Below are positions 30,825-40,318 of a DNA stretch of 64,000 nucleotides, piece after piece. This DNA comes from Chlamydoabsidia padenii (lineage: Eukaryota; Mucoromycota; Mucoromycetes; Mucorales; Cunninghamellaceae). The translations under genes and the position numbers were made by a program. Within the stretch, counting starts at the first letter, position 1. Every line of letters starts with the position of its first letter. Location of the stretch: the NCBI GenBank assembly GCA_025330725.1, contig JAIWND010000041.1, positions 124,001 through 188,000 of the forward strand, given 5' to 3'. The notes beneath the pieces are model-generated. The model was not told where the DNA came from. It ran no database searches and worked only from the letters and a program-made list of their open reading frames with translations.

Positions 30825-31370
30825 ATGCATGTCCTCGGATCCGAAGTCAAAATTTCCAAAGTCTCAAATGTCTATAATACCAAAAGTGATGGTAAGTGTG
30901 GTTTTCGGTGTGTGGCAATGGCTGTCTTTGGTGACGAAAAAAAGTACATGGACGTCAAAACGAAGATGTTAGAAAAGCTTCGAGAAATAAAGGGCGATTA
31001 CGAAAAAAGTACCTGGATCAACAAAGAAGACTCCTTCGGCAAACTGGAGGCGCTTTTAATGAACATTGGAAATTGCCTTCATAACAGGGACTTCTGGTTT
31101 ACTGACCCAGTGTGCTCTCAGTTGGCCGCTGACACATTTGAAACGCCTATCAAATTCCATGGTCCCAATCATTCGACTTTGTACTTGCCATTAACAAATC
31201 ACAAATACAAATCATATCGACCAATAGCTTTAAACCTCCACGCCGATCACATATACCTCGTTACAATGAAAAAGGGCACCAACTATGGATATGCTCCTAT
31301 CAACATGATGCATAACAGTATATGTGAAAAGTTGGACCTCAACAATCTATCTGCTTCAATTGGCCAATGA
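30825..31370 (+). CDS. OTU-like cysteine protease domain protein, possibly truncated
   Basis: From the ATG at 30825 the 181-residue frame reads NTKSDGKCGFRCVAMAVFGD, the OTU signature (D22 and C25 in DGxC, followed by FR) with the catalytic Cys. A matching histidine block RPIALNLHADHIYLVTMKKG lies near residues 143-160. OTU proteases remove ubiquitin, and related domains also occur inside DNA transposons and retrotransposons. The frame begins just after the truncated Tc1 copy 2 and lacks any other domain. It is therefore probably the surviving part of a larger mobile-element protein, though a small free-standing protease is possible. Confidence 0.65.
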   Translation: MHVLGSEVKISKVSNVYNTKSDGKCGFRCVAMAVFGDEKKYMDVKTKMLEKLREIKGDYEKSTWINKEDSFGKLEALLMNIGNCLHNRDFWFTDPVCSQLAADTFETPIKFHGPNHSTLYLPLTNHKYKSYRPIALNLHADHIYLVTMKKGTNYGYAPINMMHNSICEKLDLNNLSASIGQ

Positions 31371-31715
31371 TCTCCCTCTCACTATTCTACTTTTATTTCC
31401 CCTCTCACTCTATTTTTACTATTTGTCACCATTACTTTTTTAACATCCACTATAATTGTAGTCTCTCCCGCTCTCTTTGTTGTACTGTGTATATACAAAA
31501 AATTTAATGCTACTTGATTTTTTGTTGTATTTTGTAAATAAAAAAATTCTAAGCTTTGATCGTCTTTAGCATGAATCAACTTTTTTTAAAGACCGCAAAA
31601 ACGATTTTTACATTTTTAAATCCCGCTACCGGTGCATGTTTACTGGTGCGCCGAGTCATGGCCAAGAAATAACCCGATTATCTCACCATTGCTGTTTACC
31701 AACTGAAATAGTTAC
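31371..31715. other. AT-rich spacer between the OTU ORF and ADA2
   Basis: Contains AATAAA-like polyadenylation signals near 31537. No coding trace of the ZZ or SANT domains expected upstream of ADA2 is present. Confidence 0.6.
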
Positions 31716-32738
31716 ATGACGCAAAAAGCAATTAAAAGTCGCCCTGCCTATCATGATATACAAGGTTATATGCCCAAAAGACAAGAGTTTGAAGTGGAAT
31801 ATGACAATAGTGCTGAACAAGTAATCAAAGATCTGGCTTTCTATGGCGACGACTCGGAACAAGACATTCGATTAAAATTGACCATGTTGGGGATTTATAA
31901 CAGCAAGTTGGATAAGCGTTCTGATTGTAAAAGGTTTGTTTTCGATCGACATTGGTTAGATTTTCGAGCTCAACGGTTGGCTGAACGAAAACGCACACGG
32001 CCTCTAATTAACGACACTCGAGTGTTTTGTCGACTTCAAACCGCCAAAGACTACGATCAGTTCATCAAGGGACTAGTACGAGAATTCGAACTACGAGAAC
32101 GAATATCCCAACTACAGCATTGGAGACTTCATGGTGGAGTAACAACTTTACGACAAGGTGATCAGTATGAACAAGATAAACTGGATCGAATAGAGTATTT
32201 GAAGCTATCTTTGGAAGAAGCTCACGAACGGCTTCACTGGGATATGATGCCCTCTTCTTCTTTTTCTGGGGGTACTAGTGATATGGGTATACTTCCTGCG
32301 AATATTCCTGCTCTTCAACGCCCGGAATTACTTCAAAAGTCCTCATCACCCATAACGCCGTCGTCAACACCAACACAACAACCGCCTCATCTTTCGACTT
32401 TACCCGCCTTGGTCCCCAGCCGACCTCCTCCAGCACCATTAAAACCAAAGCCAACGCCATCAATCGGTCGTAAACCAGCAAATCCATTGGATATTTCTAG
32501 TATGGACGGTGTGGACTTGTTGTCATCAGAAGAACAAGTACTTTGCTCAACACTTCGTCTCTTACCAAGATCCTATCTTGTTATCAAGGATACTATTTTG
32601 AAAGAATATGCAAAACATGGGTTCCTGAAACGACGTGCTGCTCGTTCATTGATCAAGATTGATGTCAATAAAACCAGTCGGATTTATGATTTCTTTATCG
32701 AAAGTGGCTGGATAACTGCAACAAAGCCCAATTCTTGA
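31716..32738 (+). CDS. ADA2: SAGA adaptor ADA2, N-terminally truncated paralogue
   Basis: A single 340-residue exon. Residues 8-60 (KSRPAYHDIQGYMPKRQEFE, then YDNSAEQVIKDLAF and LKLTMLGIYNSKLDKRS) and the RVFCRLQTAKDYDQFIKGL segment are the conserved middle of ADA2. A Pro/Ser linker leads to a C-terminal SWIRM domain (LLSSEEQVLCSTLRLLPRSY to RIYDFFIESGWI). ADA2 normally starts with a ZZ zinc finger and a SANT domain, and both are missing. An in-frame TGA lies three codons before the ATG. An acceptor-like TAG just before TTACATG leaves room for a lost or distant 5' exon. Full-length ADA2 bridges Gcn5 acetyltransferase and the rest of SAGA. Without SANT, Gcn5 stimulation would be expected to fail. 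Confidence 0.86.
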   Translation: MTQKAIKSRPAYHDIQGYMPKRQEFEVEYDNSAEQVIKDLAFYGDDSEQDIRLKLTMLGIYNSKLDKRSDCKRFVFDRHWLDFRAQRLAERKRTRPLINDTRVFCRLQTAKDYDQFIKGLVREFELRERISQLQHWRLHGGVTTLRQGDQYEQDKLDRIEYLKLSLEEAHERLHWDMMPSSSFSGGTSDMGILPANIPALQRPELLQKSSSPITPSSTPTQQPPHLSTLPALVPSRPPPAPLKPKPTPSIGRKPANPLDISSMDGVDLLSSEEQVLCSTLRLLPRSYLVIKDTILKEYAKHGFLKRRAARSLIKIDVNKTSRIYDFFIESGWITATKPNS

Positions 32739-32753
32739 TCACCATTCACTATT

Positions 32754-32758
32754 CATCA

Positions 32759-32855
<97 letters not shown>

Positions 32856-32936
32856 CCATTATTGTTATTATTATTGTTACTATTGTTACTATTGTTACTA
32901 TTGTTACTATTGTTACTATTGTTACTATTGTCATTG
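32754..32936. repeat. (CAT)n microsatellite followed by a 9-bp minisatellite
   Basis: About 34 CAT units (32754-32856) are followed by six to seven copies of TTGTTACTA (about 32873-32931). It lies directly after the ADA2 stop, in its 3' UTR region. Confidence 0.95.
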
Positions 32937-33592
32937 TTATGATTATTATACACGATTTTTTTTTTTTGCCATTCAGTCAATTCGAACGTGTCTCGTCCTG
33001 TCAGAAATTCAATTTGACAATCGCGAAGATTTTTGTCTGCTGCAAGGTGTTGAAGTTGGGCATTGGGGTAAGCGTTGGAAATTTCTTGGAGCATTGCCAT
33101 CATGCTATCGACCTGTTTTCACACTTATCATCCATCGTTTTTGGTATGCGTTCCTTGTCTTGTCCACTTGATCCTTCCATAATCAATGATTTGTTGTGAA
33201 AACTTTGGCAAGTTTGCTCCACACGAGCACGATGTTACTGAAGACGTAATAATTCCTTTGTTACTTGTTGCTTATCATTGTTCTTTGGTCATATACTGCA
33301 AGGAAATAGGTTGTCATGTTCCCGAACTACTTGAAAGACTTTTTTGCGGTGTTCAAAGTCAAATTTGATAGGGACAACTTCCTCGGCATGGTCATGTATT
33401 TTTCTGCTGCTTAGGCCAAAGGATTCAGAGAAATCTTTGCAACTGTCGTATTCCAATAGGGAATCAGTAACAATTGTGCTAGCTGTTGGAATAATGTGGC
33501 TGTCTTTCTGGACTGGAAAAAAATGTCAAGTCGGTGACTTTTCCCGCTGTATCCAAAATGAAAAAATCCCTGTTAAACCGTCCCACAAATAC
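32937..33592 (-). pseudogene. Decayed ORFs of unknown identity
   Basis: Minus-strand coding-like pieces occur in shifting frames: FVGRFNRDFFILDTAGKVTD, TDSLLEYDSCKDFSESFG continuing to EEVVPIKFDFEHRKKVFQVV, and MMAMLQEISNAYPNAQLQHL continuing to GRDTFELTEWQKKK. Stops or shifts separate them. Continuation into poly-Asn and poly-Asp comes from the adjacent microsatellite. Probably an old transposable element gene, family not recognised. A solo LTR is inserted at its upstream side. Confidence 0.38.
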
Positions 33593-33877
33593 TGTCGTAT
33601 ACGGCAGTAGTTTATTTTTATTTTTATTTTTTATTGAAGTGATTGATCTCGAAGTGAGCAATCAAGTCAAGTTTTTATTTTTATTTTTTCAGGAACCATA
33701 CAAGTATATCCGTATGGTAACACAGTAGTTGAAGATGATCACATTCGGACTACGAATGTGGGGGCTTAACTAATGGGACAAACACTTATTAGAGATAGAA
33801 AAACAGTAACAGACTTTTTTTCTTCTTCACTTGAATAAACAAGCTCATTACGTCTCGTAATCACGTCCCACATCACA
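33593..33877 (+). mobile_element. Solo LTR of an LTR retrotransposon (copy 2)
   Basis: This 285-bp near-copy of 12661-12932 starts TGTCGTATACGGCA and ends CCCACATCACA. It is flanked by a perfect 5-bp duplication AATAC (33588-33592 and 33878-33882). It has the same orientation as copy 1 and the same AATAAA near the 3' end. Length differs mainly in T-rich stretches and a 9-bp ATCTCGAAG-type insertion. Confidence 0.88.
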
Positions 33878-33882
33878 AATAC

Positions 33883-34613
33883 AACAAATGGGATAGAAAG
33901 CTACTATTCTTTGCTGTACCAAAACATCATGAAACAGAAAGGATGGTAACCAACATCGAGGTAAATCAGTCACAATCTAGGTATTAGTTAATTATGCATT
34001 TAAATAACAAGTATTGCTATTCGGTAGTACCTTTTGAACATCATGGGAAACGACAAGCGTAGTCTGAAAAAGTATGCAGAAGGCTACTCGCTCCACTATA
34101 AAACCAAAACACCAAATAAAAAGAATAAAAAAAGACCATCAAAAAGCTAAAATACGTCAATGATGGTGAGGCTCCTGCCCTTGAGTTTATAACTTTGAAG
34201 ACTGGTAAAAATGATTACATGGTTTCTTATGAATGACAAGATAGACCAACATACATTTTCAAATCCCAATTCATGCAAGGTAAAAGTTCAAACTCCTATA
34301 TTTTTTAGTCCAAAAACCTTGATAAAGTAATCGTTTTGAGTGATTATGCAATTTTGCCATTTGAAAAAAAAAGTAAATTCAACTCAGAAAAAAATAACAA
34401 AGTTTTGCTTTAGTGCCCCAGCATTTCGACCTGGAAGATTGCACCCTTTTTGCAAGGCAATGCGATAAACTGAACAAGCTACTCCCAAACCGAAACAACT
34501 CTTGCTTCATCGATTAAATTATTGAAGTTTTGCCTCGTTTGGTGCTGCAATTCACCTTTATCAGCTCGCCAAATGCAGACGGTGACAAGAATTTTAATTT
34601 TTTGTAACAAGTT
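33883..34613. other. Region without clear gene
   Basis: Scattered short frames and coding-like traces, but no recognisable domain. Probably decayed transposon sequence. Confidence 0.4.
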
Positions 34614-35330
34614 TCCAAGTTCTTTAGGGAACACACATTCGCCCAAGCATTGGAAATTTCAAGAAAACATATCTGGAAGTGTGGGGACTTTAAAGAAGGA
34701 CTGATGGCTGATTTTTGGGATCTTCTTCATTTTCTTTTTGATCCTTCGTCTCATCCACTGCAAGCTATGTTTTGTATCACTACAGATCGATCAACCTATG
34801 ACCCATATATCAACTTGATCAAAGATTTGATGTTGTCTTTTGATCAACTTGTAAGCGAATCCATCCAAAGAATAATCATGCCTGGTAGCTCCTTTACACG
34901 CCTTCCGGAGTTTCTTTTGTTGTCCGATCCCTTGCATGAAAATGATGGAATCGACTATCCTCGTTACTTCGACATCCGATCGCCTTTCTTTGTGTTGTGT
35001 GGTCATATTTGCGTAGCATCAAAGAAAGGATTGCATTTCTTCTCATACTTTTGAGGTGATGATACCACTGATTACAGAGTCGATAACCTGTGTGAAACTC
35101 TGAAAGTTTGCCCTTATCACTTTGACCTGGCCGGTAAAAAATCAAACACTGCAATGACCATACAAAAAATCTTAAGTACCGCTGCCTCTGTCTCTGATCA
35201 TGCCAACATTACTGCCTTTCACGATGCTTCTATTTGGGCTCCAGATATTACTGCTTTCACAAATTCAACCTTTACACCATCTTCTACGTCATCAACCTCG
35301 GTCATGAACTTGCGCAATATATTGAACTGA
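34614..35330 (+). pseudogene. Unknown ORF with one in-frame TGA
   Basis: A plus-strand frame (VSKFFREHTFAQALEISRKH, then LMADFWDLLHFLFDPSSHPL, then SIQRIIMPGSSFTRLPEFL) is open from about 34580 to 35051. It meets TGA at 35052-35054 and continues in the same frame for 91 more codons (DDTTDYRVDNLCETLKVCPY to VMNLRNILN) before a second TGA at 35328. No ATG is well placed, so an upstream exon (acceptor TTTTTTGTAACAAG) is likely. Either a nonsense-mutated gene or one in which a small intron removes the stop. Family not recognised. Confidence 0.4.
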
Positions 35331-35658
35331 ATCAAACGACTGCTCCTCCCACTTGATTAGCTATAGTTATCTACATCTACTAATTTTTTTCTTTTATCCA
35401 TTTACTTTCTTTTATCCATTTCCTTAATATATCAATAAATACTCAGGTCACCCACGCCGCTTCATTTAGTGTGAAAATTTCAGTCCGTTTGAAAGGATTA
35501 ATGCAGAAGTGACAGTTGTGAAACAATTTGCAAAAGCCGATACTTTCTCCCAATTCAATCACTCAGAGGGGGCTTGTCGGTAGTTGAATTTAGAGCATAT
35601 TTTGTTTGACACGGACCAAAAACAAACGATTGACCCGACCCACCTTGTTACATTCAAA

Positions 35659-36575
35659 ATGCAATCCATTACAAAACAATTATTCAATCTTCCGCCCGAA
35701 TCCTCTGAAACTGCCGTTACCATAAGGCCTCAGCCAGGATACTCTTATAAGACTACGATCGAAAGCCGTAGGGGAAAGTCGTCAACCTATAATATAGGAA
35801 CAAAAGTTTACATCAACATTTGTCATTCTGATAGTCTACCTGCTCCAAAAATAGCTTCTGAGGATGAGATTCAACAAGCGTTAATGGCTGTCCCCGGAGC
35901 AACTTATCAAACGCCTCTAAGTTTAGGAAAACCACGGCAACAACTACTCGATGAGGATGAGGATACGTTGATTCTGGATGCCTGTATTCATACACAACCT
36001 TTTATTCGGTCAGAACATGATTTGGATTTTCGTCTTTATATATTAGAGCTGGCAATGGAACATGCTGAAGAAGCTCTTTCGGTTGATTTGAGCCGACAAT
36101 TTATAATATTAAAAGTCGCTGCGAAGGGTGCACCAATACCAAAACGCACTCTCCTTCTACCTCCTGAATCTTCTTCTGCTGGGTCTAAAGTTGATGCCCT
36201 GCTCTTCCCTTCGCCTCAGGTAGCCACTTCCCCTCAAGTGTCAATGTCATCTTGGTATTGTCGGCCTTCGTTTAAAAAGGACGACGGTATTTTGATTATC
36301 ATACTTGAAATGCCAACATATACAGTATGCATCAATGTATAAAAAAGTATGATATATAGCTAACCTTTTTTTAATAGACACCCATACCACCGTGGAGTGT
36401 TCAAATAGATTATTCGTGCCTAATGTTGAAAGGGGTGATGGACAAGGTGATTGATATAATGCTTCCTGAAACTATCGATGTAGTGTCAACAGCCAACCGT
36501 GTAGAATACTATAAGAAAAGTGGACATCTTGTGATACACTTGATGATCGCCACTGTCCGAGAGAGATACATTTAG
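35659..36575 (+). CDS. PIH1: PIH1 domain protein (R2TP/snoRNP assembly)
   Basis: Exons 35659-36324 and 36378-36575 (53-bp intron) give 287 residues, close to human PIH1D1 (290). The PIH1 domain shows RPQPGYSYKTTIESRRGK, the core KVYINICHSDSLPAPK, YQTPLSLGKPRQQLLDEDE and DACIHTQPFI. The C-terminal segment (WSVQIDYSCLMLKG, SGHLVIHLMI) has the beta pattern of the CS-like domain. PIH1 proteins join Tah1/RPAP3 and the RuvB-like ATPases in R2TP. This HSP90 co-chaperone assembles box C/D snoRNPs, PIKKs and RNA polymerase II. The frame is open upstream of 35659, but no ATG precedes it. Confidence 0.9.
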
Positions 36576-37011
36576 ATGCATAGAAATAAAGCTGATCACT
36601 ACGCGCAAGGGAGTTTGTAATACTTTGAATACAGTGATAAAAAATGGAAGGTCAGAAAAAAGAACTCCTTTATGCGTATAATTGACTTACGGCTTTAAAC
36701 ATCACGTATTTTTGTTATACGGAATGGTGGACGAGAAAGCATCGCTGGCCTTGTGTTGTTTTTTGTTGGCGGCATGCCTAAAGAGAGCATGAATATTGCG
36801 GAAAGTATTCACGTCCCTTTGCCACACAGTATGACAGCTATTGCAACTAATACTTTATACAAAGGAGAAGGGTGTTCATCAGCAAGAGGCATGTTCGCCA
36901 TATCCTTGCGACTACAACAAGAGAAGACTTGCGAAGTATTGTATTCATTCATGTCCATCAAGATCAGTCTTCCTTGATCTTCCGCCGTGTAATGTGCCGA
37001 GTAGAGATCTA
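36576..37011. other. Intergenic region with a dispersed short repeat
   Basis: No gene is seen. The segment at about 36797-36852 (GTATTCACGTCCCTTTGCCA, then CACAGTATGACAGCTATTGC) has a close relative at 58110-58165. Confidence 0.5.
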
Positions 37012-37204
37012 CAGGTTTTTTCCATTAAAATTGAGGTTTTTGAAATTTATGATTCGGGTCTTTGAAATTTTATTTACAGCCTTTGACTTTTGATTTTATT
37101 CTGTTTGACTAGTACTTCGGGCTGTTTGATAAGTGAAGATACAGTTCGTGATTTTTGAATAAATAATTATTGATCAAGTTTATTAATTAAATAAATAAAT
37201 AAAA

Positions 37205-38797
37205 TTAAAGCATTTTCTCCATATTTAAACATCTGTCGAAAAATGATACAGAGTGTCTGATCCAACCTTCACAATCGGAAACAGTTACCAGTTTGGCAGC
37301 TTCATTTATTCTTGGAATCAAAGTATCCTTCTCGGTAACCTCTCCCCTACGAACGTTCATTTTAATCTTGGACCACATTTCTTCGATAGGGTTGAGGAAT
37401 GGAGAGTATACCGGAAGGTACATACACTTATAGCCACGAGAGGATATCAGCTTCTTGACGTCGTCGCTCTTGTGGATAGGGGCATTATCCATTACCAAAT
37501 AACGGCCTTTCAAATCATGCTTGTCCAGCTCGTCCATAGTTTTCTCCAAAAACTGCAAGTAGTGAGATGTTCTTGTGCCAACACGACCATTTACGGAGTT
37601 GACACCAGTTTCAACCATGTTTATTTTTCTTTTTTTGTTGGAGACAACAGCAGAGGGCTTGCGAACCATCAAATTGACAATACCTAGCTCACACATGGCA
37701 CCAATGATACTGATAGATATTCCCCGTTGAGCAGCGACAATGGTCTTCGCAGGAGTGCCTTTTACAGAGCGACCAAAGGTTCTTTTGATATGAAGATTGA
37801 ATCCTGCTTCGTCTATGAACACACAAGTTTTAAAATAGTCAAATTCTGGGGTGGCTTGCCATTGTAAAATTGTTTCTTTCCTTTTTTGCAGATTAATAGG
37901 ATTGTTGCGGGCGGCAGGAAGCTTCTCCAACTTCTTCATTGTGAGTTTGCAATGCTTCTTCAAGTGTTTCGAGATTGCCGATATGGTGATTTCTAAACCA
38001 GGGAAAGCTTTCATCACCGCTTCTCTTGCCTCTTTCAATGTGGCTTCAGCATTTTCTTCATAAAAATCCAAAAAAAAGGCAGTGTGTTGGTTAAACAGTT
38101 TTTGATTGCCGTATTTTCGTTCCTTGGACTCAACTGGCTCGGTAGGGACTTCCACCTCGTCTTCATCAATTTCCATACACTCTTGTTTTCTTTTTTCTTC
38201 GATCAGGAGACGTGCCTTGCGGACATAGTGCTGTGCAGTACTAACCACAATTCCGGTTTCCCAAGCAGCTTCTGCCGCAAACTTGTGTTCTTCGAAAACC
38301 AAACGAAAGAGCTCATTGACCTAGTATCAATTTCAAACAGCATAGTGTTAAAAAAAAAGAAAAAAAAAAGTAAGACTTGCCCGCTGTTCACTGTACTTGC
38401 GATACTGGCGCTTAACTATCTGTCTGGCATCGGGAATCATATCAAATGCTAATGGAGCGGTAGTTTTGGCAGATTTTTTCGCTGCTTTTGAGGGAGAGGT
38501 TCCGGTGTTGAGGTTTGTTGTCTCAGGCTGGAAATTGGACAAGGAAAAAAGTTGCTGTACCTCGTTATGGCGTTTACTCCATTCCATTTCTACAGTGTGG
38601 GCAAAATCGTCAAGAACTTCCCCTCTCTGAGAGCTATCTTCTGTTTGCATCATAACATCATCTTCCAAACCAGGAAAGGAGTCCGATACCAATTGACAGT
38701 GCTCGTCCATTATAAATTGGGCAGGTTCAGTAATATCATTGATATGATTATCCGTGACTAAATCACAGTGTTCGTCCATTATAAACTTATTTGACAT
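37205..38797 (-). CDS. Tc1-like DDE transposase with GC-AG intron
   Basis: Exon 1 (38797-38381) and exon 2 (38320-37205) give 510 residues. The 60-bp intron has a GC donor (CGG then GCAAGT) and a CTAG acceptor, and the junction reads KYSEQR-VNELFRLVFEEH. The N-terminal half carries two copies of FIMDEHC and a helix-turn-helix-like segment AAEAAWETGIVVSTAQHYVR. The catalytic core keeps the first Asp (CVFIDEAGFNLH), second Asp (LVMDNAPIHKS) and Glu (NPIEEMW). No stop or frameshift is seen, so it could be active. The gene is about 130 residues longer at the N-terminus than standard Tc1 transposases and lies entirely within the TIRs at 37012 and 40720. Confidence 0.92.
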
Positions 38798-38868
38798 TTT
38801 GTATGATTCGAAGAAATTAGGAAAGAAAAAAAAAGGCTAACGATATTTTATGATGTGTTTTTCATAAT

Positions 38869-38932
38869 AATGCATCAAGTACTTGTCAAGAAAATGACAT
38901 AATGCATCAAGTAGTTGTCAAGAAAATGACGT
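38869..38932. repeat. 32-bp tandem repeat, two copies
   Basis: AATGCATCAAGTACTTGTCA plus AGAAAATGACAT is repeated directly with two differences. It lies 72 bp upstream of the transposase start inside the two-gene element and is a candidate regulatory or binding site. Confidence 0.88.
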
Positions 38933-38959
38933 AAAATTGAAAGGTATTTCATTACCAAA

Positions 38960-39450
38960 TTAGTCTAGTGAGCATATTGAGCTCAATGAACGATATGAAC
39001 TTTATGAGCATAAGTAACACAATGAACGTAATGAGCGAAGTGAGCAAAGGGAGCCCAATGAACTTAAAACACAGACTGAACATTATGAACTCAATGAACT
39101 CAGCGAGCGGAATGAAGCTATTGAATGCTGTGAACGCTGTGAACAGAAGAAAAAACAGGCTAAAAGTTAATGAACATAATGAACATTTTAGTGAACATAA
39201 TGAACACAAGGAGCAAAATTATGAACACAATGAGCGCAATGAACTTTATGAACATAAGTAACACAGTGAGCGTAATGAACACAATGAGCGCAATGAACTT
39301 TATGAACATAAGTAACACAGTGAGCGTAATGAACACAATGAACAAAATGAACAAAATGAACAAAATGAACAAAATGAACAAAATGAACAAAATGAACAAA
39401 ATGAACAAAATGAACAAAATGAGCGCACTAAGCACACTGAGCATAGTGAG
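38960..39450 (+). repeat. TGAAC/TGAGC minisatellite
   Basis: About 50 occurrences of TGAAC or TGAGC at roughly 9-10-bp spacing. They end in about ten exact AATGAACAA-type 9-mers (39330-39420), and a 54-bp higher-order unit is duplicated at about 39225-39330. It lies between the divergent promoters of the element's two genes. Confidence 0.92.
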
Positions 39451-39691
39451 CATACTGCTTAGTAAGCACAGTGAACTGTACGGATTCGGCGTACCTTATG
39501 AAGTCATCAAACTGTTTTAGCACAAAAAAATATAAGTTTTTAAGCAATCTCAATGATACAATTTGTCAATATAACTTAAACGTTGTACAGTGATTGTCTT
39601 GGTTCGAAATGTTTACATAAGTATCTTCCAATGAGGTCATTTCAATAGTTCAAAAAACTTTTAAATATGTTGTGGAGAGCTTTTTCAACTA

Positions 39692-40318
39692 ATGTCAACA
39701 TTAAACATGTCAATCTTTCAATCTGTCACTAAATCACTTCCACGTAAAAAAAAGCAGCATTCTGAAAGGGAAATCAATGGACTCGATTACATGGACATCA
39801 ACGAATATACAGAAAATATCAGTAGTCATATGCAATCTTTTAAACTTCACGACCTAACATCAAACGACACAAGTAATGAGACAGACAAAAGTACTCACAA
39901 TAACCTTGATACACCACCTGTGATCAAAAAAAGGGGGAAATCCGCCACAAACCCCCCTCTAAGTGATCAGTCAAATTCATTGACCACTTGTGAAGCTATG
40001 GATTTATCGGATCCGACAAAATCGAAGCCAGCGACCCTCAAGGTTGTTAAAAGAAGAAAAACGTACACAAAAGATGATCGTCGTAATGTCCTTTATCTTT
40101 ACTATGATATGGGAATGAGCGTCAGGGAGATCAACTACGTAACCGGGATGTGCACCGGGTCTATTCAATACCGTATAAATAAAGTCAAGAAGAAATTCCC
40201 TACCAGGCGAAGAAACCAAGAAATCACTGATGAATCGATAGAGCACATGAAAGAGCTAGTTGCGCATAATGCAGACATTAATTTAAAAAAAGAATTTCGA
40301 GATTCAACCTCGCAATAA
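39692..40318 (+). CDS. Second ORF of the two-gene Tc1-like element: HTH protein without catalytic domain
   Basis: 208 residues from the ATG at 39692. The N-terminal 110 residues are polar with basic patches (PRKKKQHSER, KKRGKSATN). Residues about 118-170 (KRRKTYTKDDRRNVLYLYYD, MSVREINYVTGMCTGSIQYR, INKVKKKF) form a helix-turn-helix. It resembles the transposase segment AAWETGIVVSTAQHYVRKAR on the opposite strand. No DDE domain follows; the C-terminus ends after KKEFRDSTSQ. It reads divergently from the transposase across the minisatellite. It may be a transposase-derived DNA-binding accessory protein or repressor. That role is inference; the shared TIRs are seen. Confidence 0.78.
   Translation: MSTLNMSIFQSVTKSLPRKKKQHSEREINGLDYMDINEYTENISSHMQSFKLHDLTSNDTSNETDKSTHNNLDTPPVIKKRGKSATNPPLSDQSNSLTTCEAMDLSDPTKSKPATLKVVKRRKTYTKDDRRNVLYLYYDMGMSVREINYVTGMCTGSIQYRINKVKKKFPTRRRNQEITDESIEHMKELVAHNADINLKKEFRDSTSQ

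Noticed and set aside
32749..33103. Poly-Met, poly-Ile and poly-Asp/Asn ORFs
   Set aside because: They are translations of the CAT and TTGTTACTA repeats and carry no independent evidence for a gene.
33479..34000. Full LTR retrotransposon around the repeat shared with 12.7 kb
   Set aside because: No gag, protease, reverse transcriptase or integrase reading was found next to either copy. Each copy has its own 5-bp duplication, so both are solo LTRs.
38950..39520. Overlapping ORFs in both strands of the TGAAC minisatellite (97-116 codons)
   Set aside because: They encode repetitive MNKMNK or LFILFI strings caused by the repeat and have no start context or conservation signal.
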